In this document: positions 27,550 to 38,593 of the stretch, piece after piece
Layout: each line of letters opens with the position of its first letter
Numbering within the stretch: the first letter of the stretch is position 1
From: Streptococcus equi subsp. equi
GTDB taxonomy: Bacteria > Bacillota > Bacilli > Lactobacillales > Streptococcaceae
DNA: 64,000 bases
NCBI GenBank assembly: GCA_900637675.1
Contig: LR134389.1
Span: 1,984,001-2,048,000, forward strand
Direction: 5' to 3'
Translations under genes and position numbers: made by a program
Notes under the pieces: generated by a model
Told to the model about the DNA's origin: nothing
Databases searched by the model: none
The model's input: only the letters and a program-made list of their open reading frames with translations

Positions 27550-28885
27550 GTATCCACCTCACACCTTCTTTTGTATCCAACAGCTTGATCCCCTGAGCTG
27601 CCAACTGATCCCGAATAGCATCTGCCCTTGCAAAATCTCGATTGGCACGTGCCTCCTGACGCTCAGCAATCAGCTGCTCAATCTCTGTGTCTAGGCTTTC
27701 TGCTTCAAAGACAATGCCAAAAACAGCTAGCATCTCTTCAAATGCTGATTTGACAGCCTCAGAATAGGCGCCGGAGTTAATCCATTTTGCCATGTCAAAT
27801 AAGACTGTAATCCCATTTGCTGTATTAAAATCATCATTCATGGCTGCTTTGAAGGCAGTGATAAAGGCAGCAAGCTGGCTAGCATCTGCAGTGGCTACTG
27901 TGGGCTGCTGAAGCGTGTTTTTCAAGTATTTGAGGTTAACTCCAGCATCATGAATAGCTTTTTCAGTAAAATTAATCGGCTTACGATAATGCTGAGTAGC
28001 CAAGAAAAAGCGTAGCGTTTGCCCATCCACCGTCTTTAGCAGATCATGAACAGTCACAAAGTTGCCCAGTGACTTAGACATTTTTTCGTTGTCAACATTA
28101 ACAAAGCCATTATGCATCCAGTAATTGGCAAAAGTTTTGCTAGTTTTTGCTTCTGATTGAGCAATTTCATTGGTATGGTGTGGGAATTCCAGGTCTGCGC
28201 CACCACCATGAATATCAATGGTATCTCCCAAAAGCTCGGTTGCCATTACAGAGCACTCGATATGCCAGCCAGGACGACCGGCGCTCCAAGGACTTGCCCA
28301 AGAAATCTCGCCTAGCTTTGCTGATTTCCATAGGGCAAAGTCCAAAGGATCTTCCTTGAGAGCAGTTTCGGTATCTGTACGACCACTAGCACCAGCCTCC
28401 AAATCAGCAATCGTTTTATTAGCCAGTCTGGCATAATTTGATGCCTTTGCCACGCGGAAATAAATATCACCTGCCGACTCATAGGCATAGCCTTTTTTGA
28501 TTAAAGCAGCGATAAAGGCAATGATCTCGTCCATATAGTCCATGACGCGTGGATTTTTGGTGGCCGGCTTCACACCGAGTGCCTTGGTATCCTCCATAAA
28601 GGCAGCAATAAATCTGTCCGCCAATTCCTTGGGTGATACACCTGATTCCTTGGCTGCCTTGATAATCTTATCGTCTACATCTGTAAAATTTGAAATGTAA
28701 TTGACTGTATAGCCTGCGTATTCAAAGTAGCGACGAATCGTATCAAAGGCCACAGCCGAACGTGCATTGCCAATGTGAATATAATTGTAAACCGTTGGCC
28801 CGCAGACATACATATTGACCACCTTATCAGTTATTGGTACAAACTCTCGCAGACTTCTGGTCATGGTATCATAGATTTTTATCAT
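27542..28885 (-). CDS. cysS: Cysteinyl-tRNA synthetase
   Basis: Charges tRNA-Cys. The zinc/active-site segment [19 protein letters not shown] holds the HIGH-like motif, and [11 protein letters not shown] the KMSKS loop. The ATG at 28885 (447 residues) is preferred over the GTG just upstream because AAGGGA lies at a normal distance. Followed by mrnC with an overlap, and preceded by cysE, so cysteine synthesis and its tRNA charging are adjacent. Confidence 0.97.
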   Translation of the reverse strand: MIKIYDTMTRSLREFVPITDKVVNMYVCGPTVYNYIHIGNARSAVAFDTIRRYFEYAGYTVNYISNFTDVDDKIIKAAKESGVSPKELADRFIAAFMEDTKALGVKPATKNPRVMDYMDEIIAFIAALIKKGYAYESAGDIYFRVAKASNYARLANKTIADLEAGASGRTDTETALKEDPLDFALWKSAKLGEISWASPWSAGRPGWHIECSVMATELLGDTIDIHGGGADLEFPHHTNEIAQSEAKTSKTFANYWMHNGFVNVDNEKMSKSLGNFVTVHDLLKTVDGQTLRFFLATQHYRKPINFTEKAIHDAGVNLKYLKNTLQQPTVATADASQLAAFITAFKAAMNDDFNTANGITVLFDMAKWINSGAYSEAVKSAFEEMLAVFGIVFEAESLDTEIEQLIAERQEARANRDFARADAIRDQLAAQGIKLLDTKEGVRWIRG

Positions 28886-29002
28886 CACTTTTCCCTTTTG
28901 TTTTTATCCTTTTCTCCTAGACTGCGCAAGCTGTCAGCAACTGAGGTAAGCATAGGGCTCTAACTCTCCCGTTTTTTGGCTGACTGCCTCTAGAGAAAAC
29001 TA

Positions 29003-29539
29003 TTAATCCTGCCTTGAGGGCTTTTTCTCATGCACTCGAACAATTTGGGCTGGAATGCCAACGACCGTCACGCCAGCAGGTACATCAGTCAACACAACAG
29101 CTGCAGCTCCAACCTTAGCCGATTTCCCAATCTCGACAGGACCGATAATTTGAGCATGGGCAGAAATCAGTGCCCCCTCACGAACAGTAGGGTGCCGCTT
29201 CCCTCGATCTTTTCCAGTTCCACCAAGCGTCACTCCATGATAAAGCATGGCTCCTTTTTCAACAATGGCCGTCTCACCAATCACCAAGCCAGCCCCATGG
29301 TCAATGAAAACACCTGAAGCAATCCTAGCTCCTGGGTGGATTTCAATCTGTGTCCAAAATCGCCAAAACTGGCTATGCATTCGAGCCAGCAGCTTAAAGC
29401 CATGCTGCCACAAAAAATGTGACAGCCTGTGCGCTGCCAAGGCCTTTAATCCAGGGTAGGTTAGGATAACCTCTAGGGTGCTACGTGCAGCAGGATCTAG
29501 TTGCTTTACAATATCAATATTGTCCTTCCACCAGCCCAT
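29003..29539 (-). CDS. cysE: Serine O-acetyltransferase
   Basis: Makes O-acetylserine for cysteine synthesis. 178 residues, with the left-handed beta-helix hexapeptide pattern (IHPGARIASGVFIDHGAGLV, then GAMLYHGVTLGGTGK) including the catalytic His residues. The C-terminal tail is short compared with E. coli CysE, as in other streptococci. It lies 117 bp before cysS on the same strand. Confidence 0.94.
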   Translation of the reverse strand: MGWWKDNIDIVKQLDPAARSTLEVILTYPGLKALAAHRLSHFLWQHGFKLLARMHSQFWRFWTQIEIHPGARIASGVFIDHGAGLVIGETAIVEKGAMLYHGVTLGGTGKDRGKRHPTVREGALISAHAQIIGPVEIGKSAKVGAAAVVLTDVPAGVTVVGIPAQIVRVHEKKPSRQD

Positions 29540-29550
29540 TTAAACTCCTT

Positions 29551-30303
29551 TTATGTGTCAATATCAGACCAATCAACAAGAATCTGCTGATCATCAAAGG
29601 GGTCAATAGCAACCCCAAAGGTCTCGTCTATGTCATTATTGCCATTTCTTGGCTGATAAATGTCTGCTATCTTCCATGTTAAGATAACACCACCTGATTT
29701 CCTAAAAAGGCCGCCAAACTCCTCTTGATTGTACCATTTAGCGAAGCTCTGAAGATTTGAAAAGGCAGGAACATAACGCTTCCCCTCTGGAGTTGACATG
29801 GTTGGAAAAAGCCTGTCATAGTAATGCTCCTCTTCCTTAGGGTAAACAAAGGCCGGCACCAGATAAAGCCTATCCAGGGTATCTGCTGCGCTATTGTCAT
29901 CACTCATCAAGGTATTCAAAATCGTTGTGTAATTGTTCATAAACTGAATCATATCAGCAGACTTGAACACTGTAGAATTGCCAAAATCTCCCTTTTTCTT
30001 GAGATTAAAGCCTAGCCCAGCAGCACCTGCATGAACAGCCTCCTCCAAGACAGTAAGAGCAGAGCGCTCTACCCAATACTGAGCTTGTGCACTCTTTTGC
30101 TCCTCTTTAAAGGTCGCCATGTCGTCCTTATCTGTGAATACAGGAAAAATCCTTACCCCTTCAATCTCAATAGCATAGGGCTTTTTTGCTGCCCACACCG
30201 GATACTGGTGAAAAGCATTAACCAAGGCCACGCTATCTAAAAAATTATCAGGGGCATTGATAAAGGCTCTTAAACGAATATCTAGTTCATTTGTATTAGT
30301 CAT
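29551..30303 (-). CDS. SseB-like N-terminal domain protein
   Basis: 250 residues, cytosolic, no signal peptide. The segment [19 protein letters not shown] fits the SseB N-terminal domain, found in many Firmicute proteins of unknown role. The start overlaps the 3' end of pnp by 8 bp, so it is co-transcribed with pnp, and cysE follows 11 bp later. No function can be assigned. Confidence 0.65.
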   Translation of the reverse strand: MTNTNELDIRLRAFINAPDNFLDSVALVNAFHQYPVWAAKKPYAIEIEGVRIFPVFTDKDDMATFKEEQKSAQAQYWVERSALTVLEEAVHAGAAGLGFNLKKKGDFGNSTVFKSADMIQFMNNYTTILNTLMSDDNSAADTLDRLYLVPAFVYPKEEEHYYDRLFPTMSTPEGKRYVPAFSNLQSFAKWYNQEEFGGLFRKSGGVILTWKIADIYQPRNGNNDIDETFGVAIDPFDDQQILVDWSDIDT

Positions 30304-32440
30304 GTTTGCCTTCTTTTTTTGCTTCTGATTTTTCTGGCTTTGGCGGGCGTGGCACCAAGGCTTTCATTGATGCGTCAATACGTCCCTTATCATCAACCTT
30401 AATAACCTTAACGTCAACCTCTTCACCGATTTCAAGAACATCTGAGACATTGGTAGTGCGGCTCCAAGCAATTTCAGAGATATGCACCAGCGCATCTGTC
30501 TTGTCAAAGAGGTTAACAAAGGCACCAAATTTTTCAATACGGACAACCTTAGCATGGTAGACCTCTCCTACCTTAGCCTCACGTACTAGGCTAGCAATGA
30601 TTTCCTTAGCACGATTGATAGCGTCCTGATCACTTGAGTAGATTGAAACATTTCCTTCCTCATCAATGTCAATCTTAACACCTGTCTCAGCAATAATCTT
30701 ATCAATGGTTTCGCCACCCTTACCAATAACCACCTTAATCTTATCAACATCAATCTTGATGGTATCAATCTTTGGTGCTGTTGGTGCCAATTCTGGACGA
30801 GGCTCAGCAATGGTTGCCTCAATCAAGTCAAGAATTTCAAAGCGAGCCTTTTTAGCCTGCGCCAAGGCTTCTTCTAGGATTTGAGGGGTGATACCTTCGA
30901 TCTTGATATCCATTTGCAGTGCTGTAATCCCTTGGCGTGTCCCAGCAACCTTGAAGTCCATGTCGCCAAAATGATCCTCTAACCCCTGAATGTCTGTTAA
31001 AACAGTATAATTGGTCCCATCAGAGATAAGTCCCATAGCAATACCCGCAACCGGTGCCTTGATCGGCACACCACCAGCCATCAAAGCAAGCGTCCCTGCA
31101 CAGATAGAGGCCTGCGAGGAAGAACCGTTTGATTCCAATACCTCAGCCACTAGACGAATAGCATATGGAAATGCCTCAAGGCTTGGAAGGACTTGTGCAA
31201 GAGCGCGCTCGCCTAAAGCACCATGCCCAATTTCACGACGCCCTGCTGCACCGTAGCGGCCTGTCTCACCAACAGAATATTGAGGGAAATTATAGTGGTG
31301 CAAGAAGCGTTTTTTGTACTCAGGCTCAAGCCCATCAATAATTTGAGTATCTCCCATTGGGGCTAGAGTCAAGACAGACAAAGCTTGAGTTTGACCGCGC
31401 GTAAAGAGGCCTGAGCCATGCACCCTTGGTAAGAAATCAATCTCAGCAGCAAGCGGACGAATCTCATCAACACGACGACCATCAGGACGAACCTTATCCT
31501 CAGTGATGAGGCGACGAACCTCAGCATGCTCCATTTGCTCCAAAATTTCAGCCACATCACGCATGATACGGTCATGCTCTTCGTCTGCTGCATAACGCTC
31601 CTCGTATGCAGCTATGACACGCTCCTTGACAGCCTCGGTTGCGGCTTCACGTGCTTTTTTCTCCTCAACCTGAATAGCCTGCTGCAAATCAGCATTGTAA
31701 GTCTCTATGATCTCAGCCTGCAAATCAGCAGCAACCTGTAATAGCTCTACCTCAGCCTTTTCCTTGCCCACCGCTGCAACAATCTCTTCTTGAAAAGCAA
31801 TCAACTCCTGTATAGCCTTATGGCCAACCAAAAGTGCTTCTAGCATAATAGCCTCTGGCAATTCCTTAGCACCAGATTCAACCATATTGATCGCATCTTT
31901 TGTTCCTGCTACGGTTAACTCTAATAATGAAGCCTCCTGCTGGGCCTTATCAGGATTGATGATAAATTCACCCTCAACATAGGCCACCTGAACACCAGCA
32001 ATCGGCCCATTAAAAGGAATATCTGAAATCGATAGGGCTAATGAGCTACCAAGCATAGCAGCCATAGGGGCACTAGCATCTTCGTCATAAGACAGGACAG
32101 TATTAATCACCTGGACCTCATTACGAAAGCCCTCAGCAAACATAGGACGGATAGGGCGGTCAATCAAGCGAGCGGTTAAGGTCGCATCTGTTGACGGACG
32201 TCCCTCACGCTTCATCCAGCCACCGGGAAATTTACCTGCGGCATACATTTTTTCTTCATAATTGACTTGAAGCGGGAAAAAGTCTCCTGTTGACATCTTC
32301 TTAGACATGACAGCAGCAGTTAGCACTGTAGACTCCCCATAACGAACGACAGTGGCACCATTTGCTCGCTTGGCTACTTGACCGACCTCAACAACAAGTG
32401 GTTTGCCTGCAAAGGTTGTTGTAAATGTTTGTTTTGACAT
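30296..32440 (-). CDS. pnp: Polynucleotide phosphorylase
   Basis: 3'-5' phosphorolytic exoribonuclease and a core RNA-decay enzyme. Two RNase PH domains (second with GDTQIIDG and [18 protein letters not shown]), then a KH domain ([13 protein letters not shown]) and a C-terminal S1 domain ([19 protein letters not shown]). 714 residues, complete. It lies downstream of rpsO, but an IS3-family element now separates them, and its long leader holds a strong stem-loop. Confidence 0.97.
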   Translation of the reverse strand: MSKQTFTTTFAGKPLVVEVGQVAKRANGATVVRYGESTVLTAAVMSKKMSTGDFFPLQVNYEEKMYAAGKFPGGWMKREGRPSTDATLTARLIDRPIRPMFAEGFRNEVQVINTVLSYDEDASAPMAAMLGSSLALSISDIPFNGPIAGVQVAYVEGEFIINPDKAQQEASLLELTVAGTKDAINMVESGAKELPEAIMLEALLVGHKAIQELIAFQEEIVAAVGKEKAEVELLQVAADLQAEIIETYNADLQQAIQVEEKKAREAATEAVKERVIAAYEERYAADEEHDRIMRDVAEILEQMEHAEVRRLITEDKVRPDGRRVDEIRPLAAEIDFLPRVHGSGLFTRGQTQALSVLTLAPMGDTQIIDGLEPEYKKRFLHHYNFPQYSVGETGRYGAAGRREIGHGALGERALAQVLPSLEAFPYAIRLVAEVLESNGSSSQASICAGTLALMAGGVPIKAPVAGIAMGLISDGTNYTVLTDIQGLEDHFGDMDFKVAGTRQGITALQMDIKIEGITPQILEEALAQAKKARFEILDLIEATIAEPRPELAPTAPKIDTIKIDVDKIKVVIGKGGETIDKIIAETGVKIDIDEEGNVSIYSSDQDAINRAKEIIASLVREAKVGEVYHAKVVRIEKFGAFVNLFDKTDALVHISEIAWSRTTNVSDVLEIGEEVDVKVIKVDDKGRIDASMKALVPRPPKPEKSEAKKEGKHD

Positions 32441-32518
32441 TCTTTCTCCTTGAACGAGCTAGCCTACCATAGCCGTTTGACCCGACCAAAGCTTGCTAGC
32501 CTTTTATTTTTTATGGCT

Positions 32519-32587
32519 ATACGTTGTTTTGCTACAAAGAGCAATCTGTAAGGAATTACACACTCCTCTTTGTATCAAACGACGTAT
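32519..32587 (-). promoter_or_regulatory. Long imperfect stem-loop in the pnp leader
   Basis: ATACGTTGTTTTGCTACAAA (from 32519) pairs with TTTGTATCAAACGACGTAT (to 32587) over about 22 imperfect base pairs with a 24-base loop. In the pnp transcript it lies some 80 bases before the start codon. E. coli pnp is autoregulated through RNase III cutting of a comparable leader stem, so a similar role is plausible. A TATGGTAAAAT extended -10 just upstream (about 32597-32607) suggests pnp has its own promoter. Confidence 0.5.
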
Positions 32588-32805
32588 CTGCTACATTTTA
32601 CCATAAAATAGTTAAAAATTCACGACCCTAAAAGGCATTCCTAGAAAAAGTTTGAAAGGGCTGTCAATACCAGCAGCACTCTCTTTTATCACTATAGCCC
32701 TACAGCCAAGCACGCTAAGCCGCTGATGACGCAGCAAAAAAAGACCTGCCTATGACCCGCACCCCAAAAGTTAGACAGAAAATCTACCAATGGGGTGCTT
32801 TTTAT

Positions 32806-33294
32806 ATGAAATTAAGTTACGATGATAAATTAAGAATATATGAACTAAGAAAAAATGGGATGTCTTGTTCCCGCATTGGTCAACAGTATGATATTCAGGT
32901 TTCTAATCTCAAATACATGGTAAAGCTTATGGACAGATATGGAGTTGAGATTGTTAGAAAGGGTAAAAATAAGTATTATCCTCCAGAATTAAAACAAGAA
33001 ATAATTGATAAAGTTCTTCTTGAAGGTCAGTCTCAACTGTCTGTCTCTCTTGAGTATGCTCTCCCAAATGCTGGTATGCTTCCCAATTGGATAGCGCAAT
33101 ACAAGAAAAACGGGTATACTATTCTTGAGAAACAAAGAGGGAGACCAACGAAGATGGGCCGTAAACCAAAGAAAACTTGGGAAGAAATGACAGAGCTAGA
33201 GCGCCTTCAGGAAGAGCTAGAATACCTTAGAACGGAGAATGCTTATCTAAAAAAGTTGAGGGAGCTTCGTTTACAGGACGAAGCCAGAGAATGA
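32806..33294 (+). CDS. IS3-family transposase OrfA (HTH subunit)
   Basis: 162 residues with a helix-turn-helix N-terminus ([20 protein letters not shown]) and a leucine-zipper-like C-terminus ([20 protein letters not shown]), as in IS150-group OrfA proteins. The upstream in-frame ATG at 32752 lies within the inverted repeat and is unlikely. A slippery A-AAA-AAG heptamer is near its 3' end (33249-33255), so part of translation should switch to OrfB. Confidence 0.9.
   Translation: MKLSYDDKLRIYELRKNGMSCSRIGQQYDIQVSNLKYMVKLMDRYGVEIVRKGKNKYYPPELKQEIIDKVLLEGQSQLSVSLEYALPNAGMLPNWIAQYKKNGYTILEKQRGRPTKMGRKPKKTWEEMTELERLQEELEYLRTENAYLKKLRELRLQDEARE
33249..33284 (+). promoter_or_regulatory. Programmed -1 frameshift signal of the insertion sequence
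   Basis: A AAA AAG (33249-33255) in the zero frame of OrfA is followed 8 bases on by a stem, GCTTCGT (33264-33270) with ACGAAGC (33278-33284). In the -1 frame the sequence is open through to OrfB (..[17 protein letters not shown]). This is the standard IS150-group arrangement to make the OrfAB transposase. Confidence 0.85.
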
Positions 33295-34157
33295 GAAAGG
33301 CAGAAACAATTAGAGAGATGGTCCAAGAAGGATTCCGATTAAACCTCCTACTTGAGATCGCTAAGATGGCTCGTTCAACCTATTATTATCAAGTCAAGCA
33401 ATTGGATAAGTCAGATAAAGATGAAGCAATCAACTCTGAAATCAAAGCGATTTATGAGGAGCATAAGGGAAACTATGGTTACCGTCGCATTCATTTAGAA
33501 CTCAAGAATCGTGGGTTTATCGTCAATCACAAGAAAGTGCAACGCTTGATGAAAGAGATGAGATTAGCTGCTCGAATTCGTCGTAAACGCAGGTATTCCT
33601 CTTACAAAGGCGAGACTGGTAAGAAGGCTGATAATCTGATTCAACGCCAGTTTGAAGCTGCTAAGCCATATGAAAAATGTTATACCGATGTGACAGAGTT
33701 TGCTTTACCAAACAACGATGAAAAACTTTATTTAGCGCCTGTTCTTGATGGCTACAACAGTGAGATTATTGATTTCACACTATCTAGGTCTCCAGACTTA
33801 AAACAGGTTCAAACCATGCTTGAGAAGGCTTTTCCAGCGGATTCGTACAATGGAACGATTCTCCACAGCGATCAAGGCTGGCAATATCAACATCAGTCTT
33901 ATCATCACTTTTTGGAGACTAAAGGCATTCGTCCATCCATGTCTCGCAAGGGAAATAGTCCAGATAATGGGATGATGGAGTCCTTCTTTGGTATTTTCAA
34001 ATCTGAGATGTTTTACGGCCTTGAGACAACTTATCAATCCCTTAATGAGCTTGAACAAGCTATTACAGATTACATTTTTTACTACAACAACAAACGCATT
34101 AAAGCAAAGCTAAAAGGACTTAGCCCTGTGCAATACAGAACTAAATCCTTTCACTAA
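33291..34157 (+). CDS. IS3-family transposase OrfB (DDE catalytic subunit)
   Basis: 288 residues. HTH_21 ([20 protein letters not shown]) precedes the rve integrase core. DDE residues: Asp in YTDVTEFAL, Asp in [10 protein letters not shown] and Glu in [12 protein letters not shown]. The frame overlaps OrfA by 4 bases (ATGA) and is -1 to it. No stops or frameshifts, so the element may still be mobile. Confidence 0.92.
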   Translation: MRKAETIREMVQEGFRLNLLLEIAKMARSTYYYQVKQLDKSDKDEAINSEIKAIYEEHKGNYGYRRIHLELKNRGFIVNHKKVQRLMKEMRLAARIRRKRRYSSYKGETGKKADNLIQRQFEAAKPYEKCYTDVTEFALPNNDEKLYLAPVLDGYNSEIIDFTLSRSPDLKQVQTMLEKAFPADSYNGTILHSDQGWQYQHQSYHHFLETKGIRPSMSRKGNSPDNGMMESFFGIFKSEMFYGLETTYQSLNELEQAITDYIFYYNNKRIKAKLKGLSPVQYRTKSFH

Positions 34158-34248
34158 TATGTCGTGTCCAACTTTTGGGGGTCAGTACACTAGCAGATCT
34201 TTTTTCAATAGAACTTGGTTATCTCTAAAATGACCTCTGTCAAGCCAA

Positions 34249-34518
34249 TTAACGACGAAGTCCAAGTGATTGGATTAACTCGCGGTAACGGTTAACATCT
34301 GTACGACGTAGGTATGCTAATAGGTTACGACGGTGTCCGATTTTTTTCATCAATCCACGATAAGTTGCGTGGTCTTTTTTGTGCTCCTTGATGTGGTTGT
34401 TCAAGTGGTTGATTTCCCAAGTAAGGACAGCTACCTGAACCTCAACTGAGCCTGTGTCACCTTCGTGACGTGCATATTGTGCAATAATTTCATTTTTTTT
34501 CTCTTTTGAGATTGCCAT
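34249..34518 (-). CDS. rpsO: 30S ribosomal protein S15
   Basis: 89 residues, complete ([20 protein letters not shown], then [15 protein letters not shown] and [20 protein letters not shown]). Binds 16S rRNA early in assembly. A leader hairpin lies 29 bp upstream and could give autoregulation. Its terminator is now split by the IS element downstream. Confidence 0.98.
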
Positions 34519-34546
34519 AATAATTCTCCTTTTTTGCTTAATCCGA

Positions 34547-34571
34547 GTTTTAGGGTTGGCACTCCTAAAAC
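34547..34571 (-). promoter_or_regulatory. Hairpin in the rpsO leader
   Basis: GTTTTAGG (34547-34554) pairs perfectly with CCTAAAAC (34564-34571) around a 9-base loop. It has no T run on the coding side, so it is not a terminator; S15 commonly represses its own mRNA by binding a leader structure. Role inferred. Confidence 0.5.
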
Positions 34572-34683
34572 CAAGAAAAAGTTAGTCTGTCTTGCGACCT
34601 CTCTATTCTAGCAAAATCGCCTAGACTGGTCAACTATTATTCTCAATAAAATACGGCAGAAAAAGCACATGCTGCTATCAAAA

Positions 34684-34723
34684 AAGATTGGAGAAGCTAC
34701 TAATAGCCACATTCTCCAATCTT
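34684..34723 (-). terminator. Terminator of the fibronectin-binding-type protein gene
   Basis: AAGATTGGAGAA (34684-34695) pairs perfectly with TTCTCCAATCTT (34712-34723), followed on the minus strand by TTTTTT. 12-bp stem, 60 bp after the stop codon. Confidence 0.85.
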
Positions 34724-34783
34724 AATTGTTTTATCATTTAGCTGAGCACAGCTGTTTAGCTTAAATAGCTGCTGAGCCTTGAT

Positions 34784-36199
34784 TTAGTCTTTTTGATAAG
34801 GTCTAAACCAAAAGCCTAGTCCTAGCATAGCAAGGATTCCTACTCCTACTAGAGCCAGTACACCTTTTGCCTCATGTGTTTTTGGCAATGACTGGTTGCC
34901 CTCTATTGGACGTGGTAGGCTTTGCTGCTCCTGCTGTGGCTTCCTTGGTTGCTCCGGCTTCTCTGGCTGTTCTGGTTGCTCTGGTTTAGGAGCGTCATCA
35001 TCGTTAGGCACTTCATTATCAAAATGGAATTCCAGCTTAGGACGTGTGTCCTCCTCAAATGTTTGACCATTGTTGGAACCACTCATACCCTCTTGAGTAT
35101 TTTCAGTGGTGTCAATTACATTGCCCTGTCCACCTAGGATAATGTCTGATTGTGGCTGCTTGGTATCCTCAGTCTCTGTAGTATCACCTGATTGGCCACC
35201 CATGCCCTCTTGGGTATTTTCAGTTGTGTCAATCACATTGCCTTGTCCGCCTAGGATAATATCTGATTGTGGCTGCTTAGTATCCTCAACCTCTGGCTGA
35301 GTCTCAGTACTGCCACTCATACCCTTTTGAGTATCCTCAGTAGTCTCAGTAACGCTTCCCTGACCACCAATAATCACATCAGGCTTTTTAGTGTCCTCGA
35401 CCTCTTCCTTGCCACCTGAATGACCACCTTCTTCTACCATTGGTCCAGATTGGTAGTTTAAATCAATAACATTTCCACCACCAATTTCAAGATCATTCTG
35501 AGGCTCTTCGGGAACAATAATTGAGCCTATTAGGTTTTGATATTTAGGACCATATCTATCATTATAACGAGTATAGAAGGTTAATCCCTCTCCTAACTCA
35601 TTAGAAGTATTTTTTACAACCCCTATTAACTCCTTTAGCGCTTGACTTTTTTCACCTGAATCCCCATCCAAATGTTTTGTGATAAGATCTTGTTCTGAAA
35701 TATTGTCAGTATGATACCAAAGAGCACATTGTGTCACTCGTCTTTTATCTTCATCAGTTAATTTTTTATACTTATCAAAAAAACTTTTGTTTGGATAACC
35801 TCTACTTAAAATTGCAGTTATTAGATTTGACTTTGTCTTTAAAAGTGTTTGAAGTTTAGTTTTAGTCTCATAGCTTACCATATTAGGTTTTTCAACCAGT
35901 GCTGCCATCAAATTTTTGCCATCATACTTATCATAGACAATCAAGTGTGACGGTTGAGTTATTTCTTTCCAAGCAAGTGGCTCCTGAAACTTATAGTCAA
36001 AGCAATAAACAGGAATAGCTATCTTTTTCGTAGTATCTCCTACCGGTGTAACATACAAAGCACTCGGATAGCTGCTACTCCCGTCACTCCACCCGTAATA
36101 CTGCTCTGCAAAAGCATTAATCATTCCGCAGGTCAGGTTAAACAGCAGCAGGGTACCTGCTGCTGTTCCTGCCAGCAATTTTTTCAATTGTGTTCTCAT
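34784..36199 (-). CDS. Thioester-domain cell-wall protein with fibronectin-binding-type repeats
   Basis: 471 residues from the ATG at 36199 (GGAGA six bases upstream; an ATG four codons earlier is less likely). Signal peptide (LLAGTAAGTLLLFNLTCGMI), then a TQXA/thioester domain: Cys about 66 in PVYCFDYKFQ and Gln about 157 in VTQCALWYHTD should form the Cys-Gln bond that covalently attaches to host surfaces. Three repeats of about 37 residues (GGQGNVIDTTENTQEGM type) resemble the fibronectin-binding repeats of SfbI/SFS-like proteins. A Pro-rich wall region, LPKTH sorting motif, membrane helix and basic tail end it. LPKTH departs from LPXTG at the last position. Likely an adhesin; I do not assign a symbol. 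Confidence 0.8.
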   Translation of the reverse strand: MRTQLKKLLAGTAAGTLLLFNLTCGMINAFAEQYYGWSDGSSSYPSALYVTPVGDTTKKIAIPVYCFDYKFQEPLAWKEITQPSHLIVYDKYDGKNLMAALVEKPNMVSYETKTKLQTLLKTKSNLITAILSRGYPNKSFFDKYKKLTDEDKRRVTQCALWYHTDNISEQDLITKHLDGDSGEKSQALKELIGVVKNTSNELGEGLTFYTRYNDRYGPKYQNLIGSIIVPEEPQNDLEIGGGNVIDLNYQSGPMVEEGGHSGGKEEVEDTKKPDVIIGGQGSVTETTEDTQKGMSGSTETQPEVEDTKQPQSDIILGGQGNVIDTTENTQEGMGGQSGDTTETEDTKQPQSDIILGGQGNVIDTTENTQEGMSGSNNGQTFEEDTRPKLEFHFDNEVPNDDDAPKPEQPEQPEKPEQPRKPQQEQQSLPRPIEGNQSLPKTHEAKGVLALVGVGILAMLGLGFWFRPYQKD

Positions 36200-37190
<991 letters not shown>

Positions 37191-37212
37191 GTTACTACTA
37201 TAAAATAAGTCT

Positions 37213-37308
37213 AAAAAAGAGCTTAAAACCGTTTTGACCTGTACCCCAATCGCTAGAGTTTTTGTCTAGCTTTTGGAGTGCCGTACATTTCTGGTTTAAG
37301 CTCTTTTT
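37213..37308 (+). terminator. Terminator after def, with IS3-type ends nested in the loop
   Basis: Outer stem GAGCTTAAAACC (37219-37230) with GGTTTAAGCTC (37293-37303), one bulge, flanked by A6 and T5. The 62-base interior holds TGACCTGTACCCCAATC.. GCTAGA, a 7-base centre, and an inverted counterpart ending ..GCCGTACA. The left end matches the end of the IS at 32753 in 18 of 23 positions. Confidence 0.7.
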
Positions 37309-37368
37309 ATGTGTCTAGCTGCTTTTTGATCCTAGCTGCAGCTTTATCTGTTTAATGCTCAGAGAGTC

Positions 37369-37914
37369 TTAGTGAATGGCTTCAAGAAGGGCTTCTGCCT
37401 GTGCTGCAAGGCTTTGCCTTGTTTCCTCAGAAATATCAAGAACACCTGTCGCCCATGCTTCTGGATTGACAGCGGCTTTGGTAAAGTTACCAACTACTGT
37501 CGTACGGATAAAGGGCAGCAGGTCCTGGTATTGCGCAAATAGCTGCTCGTGCCCACCATTAGCAACAGATGATACGGTAACTACCTTACCATTGATTGCT
37601 GATGGTCCTGATGGGTCTGACAAATCAAGGGCGCGTGATACCCAGTCTAATAGGTTTTTGATAGAGCCCGGGATTGCAAAATTATAGACAGGTGAAAAAA
37701 TCCAGATAGCATCTGCTGCTTGAATGGCTTCTCGTACGCCTGCCACTGACTCAGGGGTGCTTGCTTCTAAATCCTGACTAAACATAGGTACCTGTTCCCA
37801 GTCCAAGTAAGATACAGCTGCCTTGCCTTCAAGTAGCTGCTCAGCCGCTTGAGCAAGCTGATGATTAAATGAACCTGTCCGTAATGAACCATTAATGATT
37901 AAAATTTGTTTCAT
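37369..37914 (-). CDS. NAD(P)H-dependent FMN reductase / flavodoxin-like oxidoreductase
   Basis: 181 residues. The FMN-binding loop is INGSLRTGSFNHQLA; PVYNFAIPGSIKNLLDWVSR is the typical second flavin loop of the NADPH-dependent FMN reductase family. The start at 37914 is set by GGGAG eight bases upstream; a longer frame would include leader sequence. A MarR regulator gene lies upstream on the same strand (130 bp away) and may control it. Substrate unknown. Confidence 0.85.
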   Translation of the reverse strand: MKQILIINGSLRTGSFNHQLAQAAEQLLEGKAAVSYLDWEQVPMFSQDLEASTPESVAGVREAIQAADAIWIFSPVYNFAIPGSIKNLLDWVSRALDLSDPSGPSAINGKVVTVSSVANGGHEQLFAQYQDLLPFIRTTVVGNFTKAAVNPEAWATGVLDISEETRQSLAAQAEALLEAIH

Positions 37915-38043
37915 GCTTTGTCTCCCATTGATTATCTGGTAACTAGCCATCTGCTGTCTTGATGACTTATTATGACTAGTTAGTATCTTTTTGTACTATG
38001 TAGTGATTATATCCTACTTGGGAGATCCTGTAAAGCCATTTGC

Positions 38044-38472
38044 TTAGAGTTCTTTAAATTTCTTTAAAAGCGTAATCAATTGTTTTTGCTCAGTCTCTGT
38101 CAGCACTGAAAAAAGGGCTTCAACACGTTTGATATGCTCAGGTAGGATAGTCTCAATCAAGGCTTTGCCCTCTGGCGTTAGCTGTACCAAGCAGGCACGC
38201 TTATCTTTAGCATCTTGGCAGCGGCTGATCCAGCCATTTCTCTCCATATTTTTCAGCACTACGGTCATATTGCCAGAGGTTGCCAAGAGAGAACCGATGA
38301 GCTTGTTAATTCTCATGCTTCCTTTGGAATAAAGCACCTCTAAGACGCTAAATTGGGTAGGAGTCAGATTGGCCTTTTGAAAAAAGGCGGAGCTTTGAGC
38401 ATCTAAGGTACGCTGTGCTTTTCTAAAAACAACCATTGCCTTTAAGGCAGGATTTTTGTCTAATTCATTCAT
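38044..38472 (-). CDS. MarR-family transcriptional regulator
   Basis: 142 residues with the MarR winged helix (LTPTQFSVLEVLYSKGSMRI, then TSGNMTVVLKNMERNGWISR and the wing DAKDKRACLVQLTPEGKAL). Probably represses itself and the FMN reductase gene downstream, with a redox or drug signal; this is by analogy to similar pairs. No clear operator was picked out. Confidence 0.85.
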   Translation of the reverse strand: MNELDKNPALKAMVVFRKAQRTLDAQSSAFFQKANLTPTQFSVLEVLYSKGSMRINKLIGSLLATSGNMTVVLKNMERNGWISRCQDAKDKRACLVQLTPEGKALIETILPEHIKRVEALFSVLTETEQKQLITLLKKFKEL

Positions 38473-38593
38473 GCTTTTCCTCGTTCTTTTTTGGGCTTTC
38501 TTTGCGTATTGACAAAAAGAGGACAGGAAGCCTTCCTGCCCTGCTCTTCACTGTATGACAAGCTAACATAGACAATATTAGGGCTGTGCAATC

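Larger units (their letters stand above)
32753..34184 (+). mobile_element. Intact IS3-family (IS150-group) insertion sequence
   Basis: About 1.43 kb. The left end reads TGACCCGCACCCCAAAAG, and the right end, read inward, TGACCCCCAAAAGTTGGACA. Two overlapping genes with a -1 frameshift signal encode the transposase. Outside the ends lie two halves of a terminator stem (32734-32750 and 34193-34205), so the element sits within the loop of the rpsO terminator. No clear target duplication could be fixed. Confidence 0.9.

Noticed and set aside
33249..33294. Frameshift mutation between OrfA and OrfB of the IS
   Set aside because: The A-AAA-AAG heptamer with a downstream stem is a programmed -1 signal; the overlap is normal for the family.
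35100..35420. Long direct repeats as a possible duplication hot spot of mobile origin
   Set aside because: They encode the in-frame fibronectin-binding-type repeats of the wall protein.
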